64,000 nucleotides of DNA from CAZNHL01 sp964572965 (GCA_964572965.1 CAZNHL010000005.1:40060-104059), one strand, 5' to 3'; counted from the stretch's first letter, positions 24,616 through 34,452 are shown. A program made the numbers and translations. Notes: generated by a model not told the origin, from the letters alone.

Positions 24616-24802
24616 TTAGGATCGAAAATTCTTCGATAAAAGTAATTGTTATACTTTAATTCATAAAAATAGCATATTTTCGGAACTCTGCCCAATTTTC
24701 CGATTTTTCGTTTGGCATAAGTATTGCCATTGTAGTTGAAACGTAAAATTTCTGTCTTTATTCTTTGATTTGTGACAGATTGGCATTTTTGATCTCGATA
24801 CT

Positions 24803-27289
24803 ATGAGCAATAACTATAATAATAATTTTAATACCTACTCTCTCAGTCAGTTAGCTGACGATGATAGCGAAGAAATGATTTCGTTGATTTCGTCTGAAGA
24901 AGATTTGAGCGGGCAGGAGACTCCGGAAATACTGCCAATTCTTCCTGTTAGAAATACGGTGCTTTTTCCGGGTGTCGTAATTCCTATCACAGTCGGGAGA
25001 CAAAAATCGATTAAACTAGTTAAAAAAGCATACAGAGGAAATCGCATTATCGGTGTTGTTGCCCAGGCAAATCCTAAAAAAGATGAACCTTCATTTGATG
25101 ATTTATACAAAGTAGGTACTGTTGCTAAGATATTGAAAATGATTGTACTGCCTGATGGAAATACAACCATTATTATTCAGGGAAGTAACCGTTTTCAGAT
25201 CAGTGAAATGGTACAGGAAGAGCCTTTCATCACTGCAAAAGTTGAAGCCATAGCAGAAACTTTTCCTGAAAAACTGAGCAGGGAAAATAAAGCCTTGATT
25301 CAGTCGCTGAAAGAAACTGCGACGAAAATCATGCGCCTGAATCCTGAAATTCCGAAAGAAGCACAGGTGGCTTTGGATAATATTGAAAGTCCCGTTTTTC
25401 TAACTCATTTCCTGTCTTCTAATATCAATGCAGATGTGCTTGAAAAACAGATTTTGCTTGAAATAAATGACGGTATTGCACGTGCTACTCAATTGCTTGA
25501 GCACATGTTGCGGGAGCTTCATTTCCTGGAAATAAAACAGGAAATTAATAGCAAAGTCCATCAGGATATTGATCAGCAGCAGCGTGATTTCTTTTTACGC
25601 CAGCAGATAAAAGTGCTTCAGGATGAATTAGGTTATGAAGGCCCCGATCAGGAAGTAGAAACTTTGCGAGCAAAAGCAATTAAGAAAAAACTCCCTGAAA
25701 ATGTAATGAAGCACCTGAACAGGGAGCTTGATAAAATATTGAGACTCAATCAGCAATCAGCTGAATATCCGCTGGCTGTCAATTATTGTGAGCTGATGGT
25801 AGATTTGCCATGGGGCGAAGTTACTAAAGATAACTTTGACCTTGTAAGAGCGCAGAAAACACTTGACCATGACCATTATGGCATGGAAAAAATTAAGGAG
25901 CGTATCATAGAGTATTTGGCTGTTTTAAAGCTGAAAAATAATCTTAAAGCACCGATTCTTTGTCTATATGGCCCTCCGGGAGTGGGTAAAACATCTCTTG
26001 GGCGTTCTATAGCAAAGGCTTTGGGAAGGAAATATGTCAGAATGTCACTAGGTGGCTTGCATGATGAGTCTGAAGTGCGTGGGCACAGAAAAACTTATAT
26101 TGGAGCCATGCCCGGAAAAATTATTCAGGGTATCCGAAAATCTGAGTCTTCCAATCCGGTATTTATTTTAGATGAAATAGATAAAGTAGGGACAGATTTC
26201 AGGGGAGATCCATCTTCAGCTTTGCTGGAAGTGCTTGATCCGGAACAGAACTCTACCTTTGCTGATAATTACCTTGAAGTAGAGTATGATTTGTCTAAAG
26301 TTCTGTTCATCGCAACTGCCAATTCACTGGATACTATTCAGCCTGCTTTGCGGGATAGGATGGAAATTCTGGAGCTGACGGGTTATACTCTGCAGGAGAA
26401 AGTTGAAATTGCTAAAAAACATTTAATACCAAGACAGAAAAAAGACCATGGTATCGGACCCAAGTCTATGACTTTTACTGATGATGCTTTGGTTAAAATC
26501 ATAGAAGGTTATACTTCAGAGTCAGGCGTCCGTAGTCTTGAACGTCAGATTGGTACTGTTGTCAGAAAAATAGCAAAGTCTATTGCAATGGAGCAGCCAT
26601 ATAAAAAGAATGTCAATGCCGCTGAGGTAGTTAAATTACTGGGAGCTGAATATTTTGACAGAGATTTATATGAGCATAATGATTTTGCCGGTGTGGCCGT
26701 GGGTCTTGCATGGACTTCAGTAGGTGGTGATATCTTATTTATAGAAACAAGTTTGAATAAAGGTAAAGGCCATGTGACTTTATCGGGTCAACTGGGAGAT
26801 GTAATGAAAGAATCTGCCACTGCAGCTTTATCTTACTTAAAGGCACATGCAGAAAAGTATGGTATTGATTACAGGCTTTTTGATCATTTTGATTTACATA
26901 TTCACTTTCCGGCAGGAGCAGTCCCTAAAGATGGCCCATCTGCAGGTATTACGGTAGCAACGGCTTTAGCTTCTGTTTTTACACAAAGAAAAGTAAAAGA
27001 GAAACTGGCAATGACAGGTGAAATTACTTTGCGCGGAACAGTATTGCCTGTTGGCGGTATCAAAGAGAAAATTCTTGCTGCAAAAAGAGCCGGTATTGCT
27101 GAGATTATCATGTGCAGCAAAAACAAAAGAGATATAGATGAAATTCCGAAGCATTATGTCAGTGATTTGAAATTCCACTATGTTGATACCGTTGATCAGG
27201 TGTTAGCAATTGCTCTTTTACCGGAAAAAGTAAATAAACCGATAGATTTAACAATCCCGGAAAATAAAGCGAACGAATCTTACGTTTAA
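24803..27289 (+). CDS. lon: ATP-dependent protease Lon
   Basis: 828 residues. N-terminal substrate domain (about 45-240), coiled linker, AAA+ domain with Walker A GPPGVGKTS, Walker B VFILDEIDK and the sensor region LFIATAN, then the protease domain with catalytic Ser713 in KDGPSAG and Lys756 in GGIKEKILAAKR. It degrades misfolded and regulatory proteins in the cytosol. The N-terminus carries an extra acidic/Asn-rich extension of about 40 residues before the domain. Convergent features are absent; a terminator follows directly. Confidence 0.98.
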   Translation: MSNNYNNNFNTYSLSQLADDDSEEMISLISSEEDLSGQETPEILPILPVRNTVLFPGVVIPITVGRQKSIKLVKKAYRGNRIIGVVAQANPKKDEPSFDDLYKVGTVAKILKMIVLPDGNTTIIIQGSNRFQISEMVQEEPFITAKVEAIAETFPEKLSRENKALIQSLKETATKIMRLNPEIPKEAQVALDNIESPVFLTHFLSSNINADVLEKQILLEINDGIARATQLLEHMLRELHFLEIKQEINSKVHQDIDQQQRDFFLRQQIKVLQDELGYEGPDQEVETLRAKAIKKKLPENVMKHLNRELDKILRLNQQSAEYPLAVNYCELMVDLPWGEVTKDNFDLVRAQKTLDHDHYGMEKIKERIIEYLAVLKLKNNLKAPILCLYGPPGVGKTSLGRSIAKALGRKYVRMSLGGLHDESEVRGHRKTYIGAMPGKIIQGIRKSESSNPVFILDEIDKVGTDFRGDPSSALLEVLDPEQNSTFADNYLEVEYDLSKVLFIATANSLDTIQPALRDRMEILELTGYTLQEKVEIAKKHLIPRQKKDHGIGPKSMTFTDDALVKIIEGYTSESGVRSLERQIGTVVRKIAKSIAMEQPYKKNVNAAEVVKLLGAEYFDRDLYEHNDFAGVAVGLAWTSVGGDILFIETSLNKGKGHVTLSGQLGDVMKESATAALSYLKAHAEKYGIDYRLFDHFDLHIHFPAGAVPKDGPSAGITVATALASVFTQRKVKEKLAMTGEITLRGTVLPVGGIKEKILAAKRAGIAEIIMCSKNKRDIDEIPKHYVSDLKFHYVDTVDQVLAIALLPEKVNKPIDLTIPENKANESYV

Positions 27290-27316
27290 AAATTCGGATA
27301 AATTACCGTAATTTGA

Positions 27317-27349
27317 AACGGCTGAAATTATTTTCAGCCGTTGTTTTTT
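27317..27349 (+). terminator. lon terminator, abutting the porQ-like start
   Basis: AACGGCTGAAA / TTTCAGCCGTT, loop TTAT, then G and six T. The T-run ends one base before the ATG at 27351. Confidence 0.8.
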
Positions 27350-27350
27350 G

Positions 27351-28406
27351 ATGAAAAAGCTATTCACTCTATTTCTTGTAGTATTTTATACTATTCAAGG
27401 CTATTCTCAAACAGGAGGATTAGGCAGCTTTGCGTTTGTTGGTTTGCCGGTAAACGGACGTGTAGCAGCTTTAGGAGGTATTCAGGTTTCTCCTTCTGAG
27501 GCAGACCCCAATCATATTTTCTACAATCCGGGCGCGCTCTCTGCAAAATCGGATAAAATGTTGTCAGTAAACTATACACCTTATCTTGGAGGTACAAATG
27601 CTACTAATCTGGCTTATACCCACAATTCTTCAAAATTAGGGGTAGTTGGTTTGGGTATGCAATACATGTCATATGGCTCTATTACAGAAACTGATGAAGC
27701 CGGCAACGAAATAGGTCAGTTCAGGGCTAATGAATATGCATTTTCTGTAGCACATAGTCAGACCGTAGGTCCCTTTTCATTGGGGGCAAACCTGCGTTTT
27801 GCAGGTTCTCAGCTCGGAAGCTACTCTGCTTTTGCGGTAATGGCAGATATGGGTGGTGTTTACAGGCACCCTCAACATGATTTTGTGATTGGAATGGTGA
27901 TCAGGAATGTGGGCTGGGTTATGAAAAATTATACAGCCGGCAGCCAGTCTTATCTTCCTTTAAATGTGCATGTAGGAGCAAGTTACAAACCGGAACATAT
28001 GCCTGTCAGGCTTTCTTTAACAGCCATCAATTTAACAAATTACGACACACCTGAAAATGCTTATTTACAGGTGTCAAATGCTTCACAGCAAAAGCAATTG
28101 AGTGTGGCAGATAAGATAGCCCGTCATGCAATTATTGGTGCAGAAATAATTTTCTCGAAAAACTTCCAGGGAAGAGTAGCTTATAATTTCCAGAGGAGAC
28201 AAATGAAGCTTGAAGAAAAAGGTGGAGCAGCAGGTCTGAATTTAGGCGTAATGGCTCGTATTAAAGCATTTTGTTTTGAATATGCATATTCGGTATATGC
28301 TGTTTCCGGCGGTAATATCAGTACGCTTACCTTAACAATGGATACTGCAAAACTTTTCAGAAAAAAGGTTCAGGCTACAAGCACCCCTGCTGAATCTGAC
28401 CAATAA
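27351..28406 (+). CDS. porQ: PorQ-like type IX secretion protein
   Basis: 351 residues from the ATG at 27351. Signal peptide (KKLFTLFLVVFYTIQGYS), then a barrel of the PorV/FadL type. The N-terminal block VNGRVAALGGIQVSPSEADPN with FYNPGAL (parts of it) is the hallmark of PorQ, an outer-membrane component near the cargo attachment complex. The C-terminal strand ends MDTAKLFRKKV. It is 15 bp upstream of hslU and possibly co-transcribed with it. Symbol given from family resemblance; a PorV-family paralog is the alternative. Confidence 0.8.
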   Translation: MKKLFTLFLVVFYTIQGYSQTGGLGSFAFVGLPVNGRVAALGGIQVSPSEADPNHIFYNPGALSAKSDKMLSVNYTPYLGGTNATNLAYTHNSSKLGVVGLGMQYMSYGSITETDEAGNEIGQFRANEYAFSVAHSQTVGPFSLGANLRFAGSQLGSYSAFAVMADMGGVYRHPQHDFVIGMVIRNVGWVMKNYTAGSQSYLPLNVHVGASYKPEHMPVRLSLTAINLTNYDTPENAYLQVSNASQQKQLSVADKIARHAIIGAEIIFSKNFQGRVAYNFQRRQMKLEEKGGAAGLNLGVMARIKAFCFEYAYSVYAVSGGNISTLTLTMDTAKLFRKKVQATSTPAESDQ

Positions 28407-28421
28407 ATAAAATAACATATC

Positions 28422-29777
28422 ATGATTCAGAAGTATTTGACAACAAGAGAGATTGTTGCTGAGCTGGATAAATACATCATCGGGCAAAAGGAAGCTAAGA
28501 GAATTGTCTCTATTGCATTAAGGAACAGATGGAGAAGGCTGGCAGCACCTTTGGATATGCAAAAGGAAATTGTTCCAAGCAATATATTAATGATAGGTGC
28601 TACCGGTGTTGGTAAAACAGAAATTGCCCGCCGTCTGGCTAAAATAGCTGATGCCCCTTTTATAAAAGTAGAAGCTTCTAAATTTACAGAAGTTGGTTAT
28701 GTAGGAAGGGATGTTGAGAGCATGGTACGCGACCTTGTAGAGCAAGCAGTGAAAATGGTACGCTCTCAGAAAAAAGAAGAGGTTCAGCTGAAGGCTTCTG
28801 CAGTTGTTGAAGATATTATTCTTGATATTGTTATTCCTCCAATGAAAAAGCATGAAGGTAATGCTGACGATGTGGAGTTGAATGACAAAACCAGGGATAA
28901 GTTTCGTGAGAAGTTGAAGAACGGAGAATTGGATGAACGCAAGATAGAAATCAATGTTCAGCAGAATAATAATCCAGGAGTTGGTGTTATAGGAGGCGGT
29001 CCTGGTATGATGGACGAAGCAGCTCTTGATGGCCTGAAAGATATGCTTAGCGGCATGATGCCTAAGAAGACCCATAAGCGTAAAGTGACGATCAAAGAGG
29101 CCCGGAAAATGTTGCTTGATGAAGAAGCGGCAAAGCTTATTGATATGGATGAGGTTAAAGATGAGGCCATCCGGAAAACAGAAAACTCCGGAATCATCTT
29201 TATCGATGAAATAGATAAAATAGCTAAAAGCGGGGGCAGTTCCGGCCCGGACGTAAGCAGAGAAGGGGTGCAGAGGGATCTTTTGCCAATCATAGAAGGA
29301 AGTGCAGTAAGTACTAAATATGGTATCATTAATACAGATCATATATTATTCATTGCTGCCGGAGCTTTCCATGTTTCAAAACCGTCTGATTTAATCCCTG
29401 AATTACAGGGACGCTTACCTATCAGAGTTGAGCTGGAAAAACTGACAAAAGATGATTTTGTACAGATATTGAAATCTCCCAAAAATGCTTTGACAAAGCA
29501 GTACGAGGCTTTACTGAAAGCAGAAGAAGTGGAGTTGTCATTCAATGAAGATGCTATTGACAAGATCGCAGAGATTGCGTTTGATGCCAATAGTGAAATG
29601 GAAAATATCGGTGCTCGCCGTTTGCATACTGTAATGAGCCATTTATTGAGTGAGTTTTTGTTTGATGTACCCGATATTATCGGACCCAATGCTCACATTG
29701 TCATTACAAGTGAGATTGTGAATGAAAGATTATCCGGTATTGTTAAGAATAAAGACCTGAGCAGATACATATTGTAG
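28422..29777 (+). CDS. hslU: HslU, ATPase subunit of the HslUV protease
   Basis: 451 residues, family-typical. The N-terminal box LDKYIIGQKEAKRIVSIALRNRWRR (in parts: DKYIIGQKEAK, ALRNRWRR), Walker A GATGVGKTEIA, pore loop GYVGRD, I-domain (about 110-240), Walker B IIFIDEIDK and sensor 2 GARRLHTVM are all present, as is the C-terminal YIL tail that docks into HslV. The hslV gene is not in the window. Confidence 0.97.
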   Translation: MIQKYLTTREIVAELDKYIIGQKEAKRIVSIALRNRWRRLAAPLDMQKEIVPSNILMIGATGVGKTEIARRLAKIADAPFIKVEASKFTEVGYVGRDVESMVRDLVEQAVKMVRSQKKEEVQLKASAVVEDIILDIVIPPMKKHEGNADDVELNDKTRDKFREKLKNGELDERKIEINVQQNNNPGVGVIGGGPGMMDEAALDGLKDMLSGMMPKKTHKRKVTIKEARKMLLDEEAAKLIDMDEVKDEAIRKTENSGIIFIDEIDKIAKSGGSSGPDVSREGVQRDLLPIIEGSAVSTKYGIINTDHILFIAAGAFHVSKPSDLIPELQGRLPIRVELEKLTKDDFVQILKSPKNALTKQYEALLKAEEVELSFNEDAIDKIAEIAFDANSEMENIGARRLHTVMSHLLSEFLFDVPDIIGPNAHIVITSEIVNERLSGIVKNKDLSRYIL

Positions 29778-29969
29778 GGCAGTTATAACAATCATTTGTG
29801 CTTGGAATAATATTTCTACACAATGCAATATTCATTATAAAAATTGTTTTACTTTTAGTTTCTGTTTTTGAAGAGTAGAAATAATTGGGAACTTATAATT
29901 TATATAATCTCTTTTAAATGAGGATTGTAATAGAATAAAGACTATTTTCCGCCTAATAATCAATTAATA
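29778..29969. other. Upstream region of the first pseudo-caspase gene
   Basis: A+T-rich, no ORF. TACTTTTA near 29860 matches the -7 consensus at 7 of 8 positions; no clear -33 partner is seen. Confidence 0.3.
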
Positions 29970-30920
29970 ATGAAAAAGATATTTGTTGCTTCTTTATTCC
30001 TGTGTGCATTCAATGGTGCTATTGCACAAATGAATGGAGGACAGTCGACTTTTGGTGCAAATGACGCTAAGGCACCGGAAGAAGCTCCTAAAGGTATCGA
30101 ACGCGAAGGTGTGGGGTCTGGAAATGAAGGGACTGAAGTGCTAAAAGCACTGGCTGCTCAAAATGCAGGTGCACCTAAGATAGATGATAAATCAGGTCAG
30201 GTGATTGTGAGAAAACCAACTAAAGCAGTAAGTCCTGAAAATTACAGAGTAGCTTTGGTAATCGGTAATAGTAATTATAAATATGATATCGTTAAAACAG
30301 CTGTTAACGATGTACCGATGATTTCTCAATCATTGCTGAATGCCGGTTTTGAAGTAATAGAAATTATCAATGCTCCTAAAGATGTTTTTTTTAAGCAAGT
30401 AGCGGAGTTTGTAGAGAAATCGAAGACTGCCGCATATTCTGTATTCTATTTCGGAGGTCATGCGGTAAACTATAATTCTGAAAACTATTTAATCCCTTTA
30501 AATTCTGAGCCGACTGCTGCTACAGATTTGCCTTCAAGCGGTTATAATGTTAGCTTGTTGCTTAAAGGACTAAAAGCTGATAAAAGTGATAAAAAACAAG
30601 GAAGGCAATCCTTGGTATTACTTGATGCGTCAAGATACAATCAGTTTTATTACACAATGGGAATTAAAAGACAAAAAGCTTTAGCGCCGGTTACTGCTCC
30701 TGAAGGTGTTTTGGTATTAGCAGCTTCTTCTGATGGTAATAATGCTGAAACAGCAAATAAAACAAGTTTGTTCGCTTATGTATTGTCAGTAGAGCTGACA
30801 GAATCGAAGTCAATTGCAGATGTAACAAAAGCAACCAAAAGTCAGGTTGAAAGTTTGTCTGGTGGTATGCAAAAGCCCTGGATTAACGGTAAAGCACAAA
30901 AAACTAATTTATTGAATTAA
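29970..30920 (+). CDS. Secreted pseudo-caspase, paralog 1
   Basis: 316 residues. Signal peptide 1-19 (ending GAIA), then QMNGGQSTFGA, a motif shared with both neighbours. After a Glu/Pro/Gly linker comes a caspase p20-like fold (about 90-290): YRVALVIGNSNYK, the catalytic-type His164 in YFGGHAVNY, and LLDASRYN, where the nucleophile Cys of LDAC is Ser221. The C-terminal KPWINGKAQ block is also shared. The family (C14, orthocaspase-like) cleaves after basic or acidic residues, but this protein should be inactive as a cysteine protease. It has its own terminator. Confidence 0.85.
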   Translation: MKKIFVASLFLCAFNGAIAQMNGGQSTFGANDAKAPEEAPKGIEREGVGSGNEGTEVLKALAAQNAGAPKIDDKSGQVIVRKPTKAVSPENYRVALVIGNSNYKYDIVKTAVNDVPMISQSLLNAGFEVIEIINAPKDVFFKQVAEFVEKSKTAAYSVFYFGGHAVNYNSENYLIPLNSEPTAATDLPSSGYNVSLLLKGLKADKSDKKQGRQSLVLLDASRYNQFYYTMGIKRQKALAPVTAPEGVLVLAASSDGNNAETANKTSLFAYVLSVELTESKSIADVTKATKSQVESLSGGMQKPWINGKAQKTNLLN

Positions 30921-30927
30921 TTCTGTT

Positions 30928-30979
30928 CGGTATTAAAACAAAAAAGCTGTCGGAAGGCAGCTTTTTTGTTTTAATACCG
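30928..30979 (+). terminator. Terminator of pseudo-caspase 1
   Basis: A perfect 22-bp stem (30928-30949 with 30958-30979), loop TCGGAAGG. The inner stem AAAAAAGCTG / CAGCTTTTTT gives T-rich tails in both directions. Confidence 0.9.
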
Positions 30980-31085
30980 GATGTGAAATTTAAAAATTCC
31001 AATATAAATTGTGCTATTTTTGGTTTTATTAATAGAGAAGAGCTAATTTTAACTTGGAAACAGGCATCTTATTTAAACAAATAAC

Positions 31086-32048
31086 ATGAAGAAAATACTT
31101 ATAACCCTTTTTACAATTTGCTTAGTTAATAGTGCTTTCGCTCAAATGGGTGGAACAGGCCAGGGGACTTTCGGCAGTGATAAAGAACCTGCGAAAGAAG
31201 AGAAACCAAAACCTGTAGAAGAAGTAACCGGTGCAGGAACAAGTGGTACAGCTGGTTCAGAAGCGCTAAAAGCTTTGGCAGCTAAGAAAAATGACAACAA
31301 TGTCGTTTCGTCTTTCAAGGATGGGGAAGTAATTGTAAGAACTCCTGAAAAGTCTCCTGTTGCAGAAGAGTATAGAGTTGCATTATTGATTGGGAATGCG
31401 AATTACGAAAGTGATAAAGTAGCTACTGCTGTAAAAGATATTCCTGCATTGTCAACTTCTTTGTTGAACTCAGGATATGAAGTGATTGAAATCAGAAATG
31501 CTCCTAAAGATGTTTTGCTTAAAGAAATCGATGCTTTCATAGTAAAGTCTAAAAAAGCAAAGGTGTCTGTATTATATTTTGGAGGGCATACTGTTACTTA
31601 TAATAAAGAGAGTTACCTGATTCCACTTGGAGTTGAGCCTGCCAGTGTAGCAGACTTAGTAAAAAATACTTATAGTTTGACTAAAATCCTTAACTCAATT
31701 AAAGCTGATAAGACAGATGAAAAGCAAGGAAGGGAATCGTTGGTAGTTCTTGATGTTGCAAGATATAACCACTTCTATTATGCTCTTCAGCAAAAAAGCA
31801 CAAAAGCTTTTGCTCCTGTTAGCGCTCCGGAAGGCGTAGTTGTAATGTCAGCTTCTTCTGATGGTACAAATGCCCTTACAAGTACAGATGAGAGTTTGTT
31901 CGGTTATGTATTGGCAAAGCAGATTCAGCCTGCAAAAGCAATTGCTGACGTTACTAAATCTACAAAGAGTGAGGTTGAACGTTTAAGTGAAGGCACACAA
32001 AAACCATGGGTTGCAGGTAAACCATCTAAAACACCAATAGGCAAGTAA
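31086..32048 (+). CDS. Secreted pseudo-caspase, paralog 2
   Basis: 320 residues, the same plan as paralog 1: signal peptide ending SAFA, QMGGTGQGTFG, linker, caspase-like domain with YRVALLIGNANYE, His168 in YFGGHTVTY and VLDVARYNH, where Ala225 replaces the catalytic Cys. It ends KPWVAGKPSKT. A -7 match TATTTTTG lies at 31015-31022, 63 bp upstream, so it is probably transcribed on its own. The Ala at the nucleophile position rules out even serine-type chemistry at this site. Confidence 0.85.
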   Translation: MKKILITLFTICLVNSAFAQMGGTGQGTFGSDKEPAKEEKPKPVEEVTGAGTSGTAGSEALKALAAKKNDNNVVSSFKDGEVIVRTPEKSPVAEEYRVALLIGNANYESDKVATAVKDIPALSTSLLNSGYEVIEIRNAPKDVLLKEIDAFIVKSKKAKVSVLYFGGHTVTYNKESYLIPLGVEPASVADLVKNTYSLTKILNSIKADKTDEKQGRESLVVLDVARYNHFYYALQQKSTKAFAPVSAPEGVVVMSASSDGTNALTSTDESLFGYVLAKQIQPAKAIADVTKSTKSEVERLSEGTQKPWVAGKPSKTPIGK

Positions 32049-32071
32049 TAACTTCAAAATTGAATCTATAC

Positions 32072-32099
32072 AAAAAAGCTGTCTTCGGACAGCTTTTTT
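32072..32099 (+). terminator. Terminator of pseudo-caspase 2
   Basis: AAAAAAGCTGTC / GACAGCTTTTTT with a TTCG tetraloop. Its outer stem core matches that of the first terminator, so it was probably duplicated with the gene. Confidence 0.92.
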
Positions 32100-32213
32100 T
32101 ATTTTGAGACTATACTGGAAGATAGCTGTACAGTTTTTGAATTATGTTTGGTTTTTTGGTAGGATTAAAGTTAATTTTATAATGGTAAAACCATATTTTA
32201 TTTAACTTTAGGA

Positions 32214-33167
32214 ATGAAAAAAATAGTATTAATCCTAATCTCGCTGTATTGCTGTACCCAGGCATTTGCTCAAATGGGAGGTGCACAATATTCTTTCGGA
32301 GCAAACGGGCCGGTACAAGGTGAGGTTAAACTTAAAAATTATGCACGGGGTCATCTTGTTGATGATAATAAATCTGGTGTGGAAGCGCTAAAGGCGCTTG
32401 GCTTAATTGATACAATTCAGTCTGCTTTTATTGATAATGAAGTAACTGTAAAGAAAATCAACAGTCCGAATGCAGCAGATACAACATATAAAGTGGCATT
32501 ATTGATTGGTAACAGCTCTTATGCTACCGATAAAGTACCTACTCCTGTAAATGATGTGCCGGAATTGTCATTGTCATTGTTGAATGCCGGTTTTGAGGTT
32601 ATTGAAATTCGTAATTGCTCTAAAGAAGTATTTATGAGAGAAATTGCAAAATTTGTGACAAAGTCTAAAAGGGCTAAATACTCTGTATTCTATTTTGGAG
32701 GACACGCCATCAATTATAATGGAGATAACTACATGGCTCCGGTAGGTGTTGAGCCTGCTAATGTAACAGAATTGAACTCTGTTACTTATAACTTAACAAA
32801 CTTAATCAAGCAAATTAAGCGTAATAAGGATGATAGCCGTCCTGATCGTGAAGCTTTGGTTGTGTTAGATGCATCGCGTTACAACCATTTTTACTTTGCG
32901 TTGAACATCCCAAGGCAAAAATCAGCAGCGTCCGTAAGCGTATCGGAAGGAGTGAGTGTTCTTGCTGCTTCTTCAAATGGATATAATGCGAAAACAGATT
33001 ATAATGAAACAAGCTTGTTTGGTTATATTTTGTCAAGAGAATTGTTGAGATCTCAATCTATTGCTGAAGTTTGCCAGTATACACAGTCAGAAGTTGAAAG
33101 GCTGACAGAGAAATTTCAAAAGCCTTGGATAAAAGGTAAGGCACAGCCGACAAAGCTTTTAAAGTAA
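32214..33167 (+). CDS. Secreted pseudo-caspase, paralog 3
   Basis: 317 residues: signal peptide ending QAFA, QMGGAQYSFGA, a linker lacking the Glu/Pro richness of the others, caspase-like domain with YKVALLIGNSSYA, His164 in YFGGHAINY and VVLDASRYNH, with Ser221 in place of Cys. It ends KPWIKGKAQPTK. Conservation of the His, the Gly-rich loop and the C-terminal KPW..GK block in all three argues that the fold is kept for binding rather than for proteolysis. Confidence 0.85.
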   Translation: MKKIVLILISLYCCTQAFAQMGGAQYSFGANGPVQGEVKLKNYARGHLVDDNKSGVEALKALGLIDTIQSAFIDNEVTVKKINSPNAADTTYKVALLIGNSSYATDKVPTPVNDVPELSLSLLNAGFEVIEIRNCSKEVFMREIAKFVTKSKRAKYSVFYFGGHAINYNGDNYMAPVGVEPANVTELNSVTYNLTNLIKQIKRNKDDSRPDREALVVLDASRYNHFYFALNIPRQKSAASVSVSEGVSVLAASSNGYNAKTDYNETSLFGYILSRELLRSQSIAEVCQYTQSEVERLTEKFQKPWIKGKAQPTKLLK

Positions 33168-33182
33168 ATATTTTTCGAGGAT

Positions 33183-33224
33183 AAATAACAAAGGCCATCT
33201 CATAAGAGATGGCCTTTGTTATTT
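33183..33224 (+). terminator. Bidirectional terminator after pseudo-caspase 3
   Basis: A perfect 19-bp stem (33183-33201 with 33206-33224), loop ATAA, core AAAGGCCATCTC. It serves both this gene and the convergent amidase gene ending at 33246. Confidence 0.88.
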
Positions 33225-33245
33225 TGGCACAGGTTTTATTTTCGT

Positions 33246-34304
33246 TTAAAGACCTGCAAATTTAAATGCCAGGCTTTGTATAAACTGTCCCGAGGTTTCT
33301 CCTGAATAGGTGGCATTGTTGGCGAGGTTCAGCTTTTTAATAGCAGCTTTTTCGCTGAAGTCGATTTTTTTGAGATCTACCCAAAATGTATTGGGTGTCA
33401 TAACGGTTTCGAAATAATAGATAAGATTTTTATGGTCAGCCACTGATCTCCACCGTGTAGAAGAAATATTGGGCTCTTCTTTCGAGGAGATTCCGAAAGG
33501 GACTGAACAGTTACGGATAACACTGAAAACACTTGCAATAGCTACTCTGGTGTTGTCAGTTTGTGGAATAGCTTTACTATAGTAAGACGCTCTGACAAAA
33601 CGGTCGGCAGCACGGTTGGTGCCAGGTAGCATAATAGTGCCCGGGATACCTGTCCAATATTGGTTAATGGCTAATTGTTGGTCGAAAACAGGAGAGTTAG
33701 TCATTACAGTGTAATCTTTACTATGATGTATCACCAGCTTACCTCCGATGTATTCAAAAATAGCATTGTCGCCCGATGCATCCGAAATTGATAAATGAAC
33801 TGTTGATAGTCTGTCAGTTCCGGGTATTTTATCTGTTATTACAACAAATTCTTCTTTTTGTAATGTTTGTACTGCTTCTGTAACTGTAGCAAAGTTATCC
33901 AGTACATATTGTGCCCATGCCGCTATAGTAAGGCCTTTTTTTGTACCATCTTGTTTAAATTCAGGATACGATGATTCTGCCAGCCAGAGTATATTAGTTA
34001 CCAGCCCTTTTTCATTCATGCCGTCAGCGGTGGCAATATCCCATGCAGTAGCAACTAAGCTGCCATATTTTGATTTCCATTTGATGGAGTTTGGGCCTAC
34101 TTCTCCCTGACGTTCAATACCTCTGGGAAATACCCATAGATTAGCAGCTATTTCGTCTTTCCAGTCCATAGACCGTGCTGTGATAACTGTGTTGTTTGGT
34201 CCTTGGTAGACTACACGAGTGCAGGCCTGTGAATTTTCTGTTTTGCCGGTAATGAGAAAGCCCGCAATAAGGGCAATGAATAAAAGTTTTACTGGTTTTT
34301 TCAT
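33246..34304 (-). CDS. Secreted linear amide C-N hydrolase (Ntn type)
   Basis: 352 residues. A signal peptide runs to about residue 27 and Cys28 opens the mature protein (ACTRVVYQG), the N-terminal nucleophile of the choloylglycine hydrolase / penicillin V acylase family. The Arg of CTRVVY, the Asp of ARSMDWKDE and the conserved Asn/Arg near the C-terminus (SSTRWRSVADHKN in part) fit the family. It cleaves amide bonds such as conjugated bile acids, N-acyl lactones or penicillin V; the actual substrate is unknown. Monocistronic. Confidence 0.88.
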   Translation of the reverse strand: MKKPVKLLFIALIAGFLITGKTENSQACTRVVYQGPNNTVITARSMDWKDEIAANLWVFPRGIERQGEVGPNSIKWKSKYGSLVATAWDIATADGMNEKGLVTNILWLAESSYPEFKQDGTKKGLTIAAWAQYVLDNFATVTEAVQTLQKEEFVVITDKIPGTDRLSTVHLSISDASGDNAIFEYIGGKLVIHHSKDYTVMTNSPVFDQQLAINQYWTGIPGTIMLPGTNRAADRFVRASYYSKAIPQTDNTRVAIASVFSVIRNCSVPFGISSKEEPNISSTRWRSVADHKNLIYYFETVMTPNTFWVDLKKIDFSEKAAIKKLNLANNATYSGETSGQFIQSLAFKFAGL

Positions 34305-34452
34305 AAAAGTAATAGCTTATAAATGAGGGTACTAATTCTAATATATTAGTTTTTTGTCTTTTAACGAAATACAGGATGAAAAGTAATTAAGAAACTTTCA
34401 AGTATAGTGGTAGAATCGGTAGTATTACAGAATGGTCTGGGTTTTCTGTCAG

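Noticed and set aside
28587..29342. 251-codon open frame antisense to hslU
   Set aside because: Its His/Tyr/Phe-rich composition is a mirror of hslU codon use, and hslU is fully supported by motifs.
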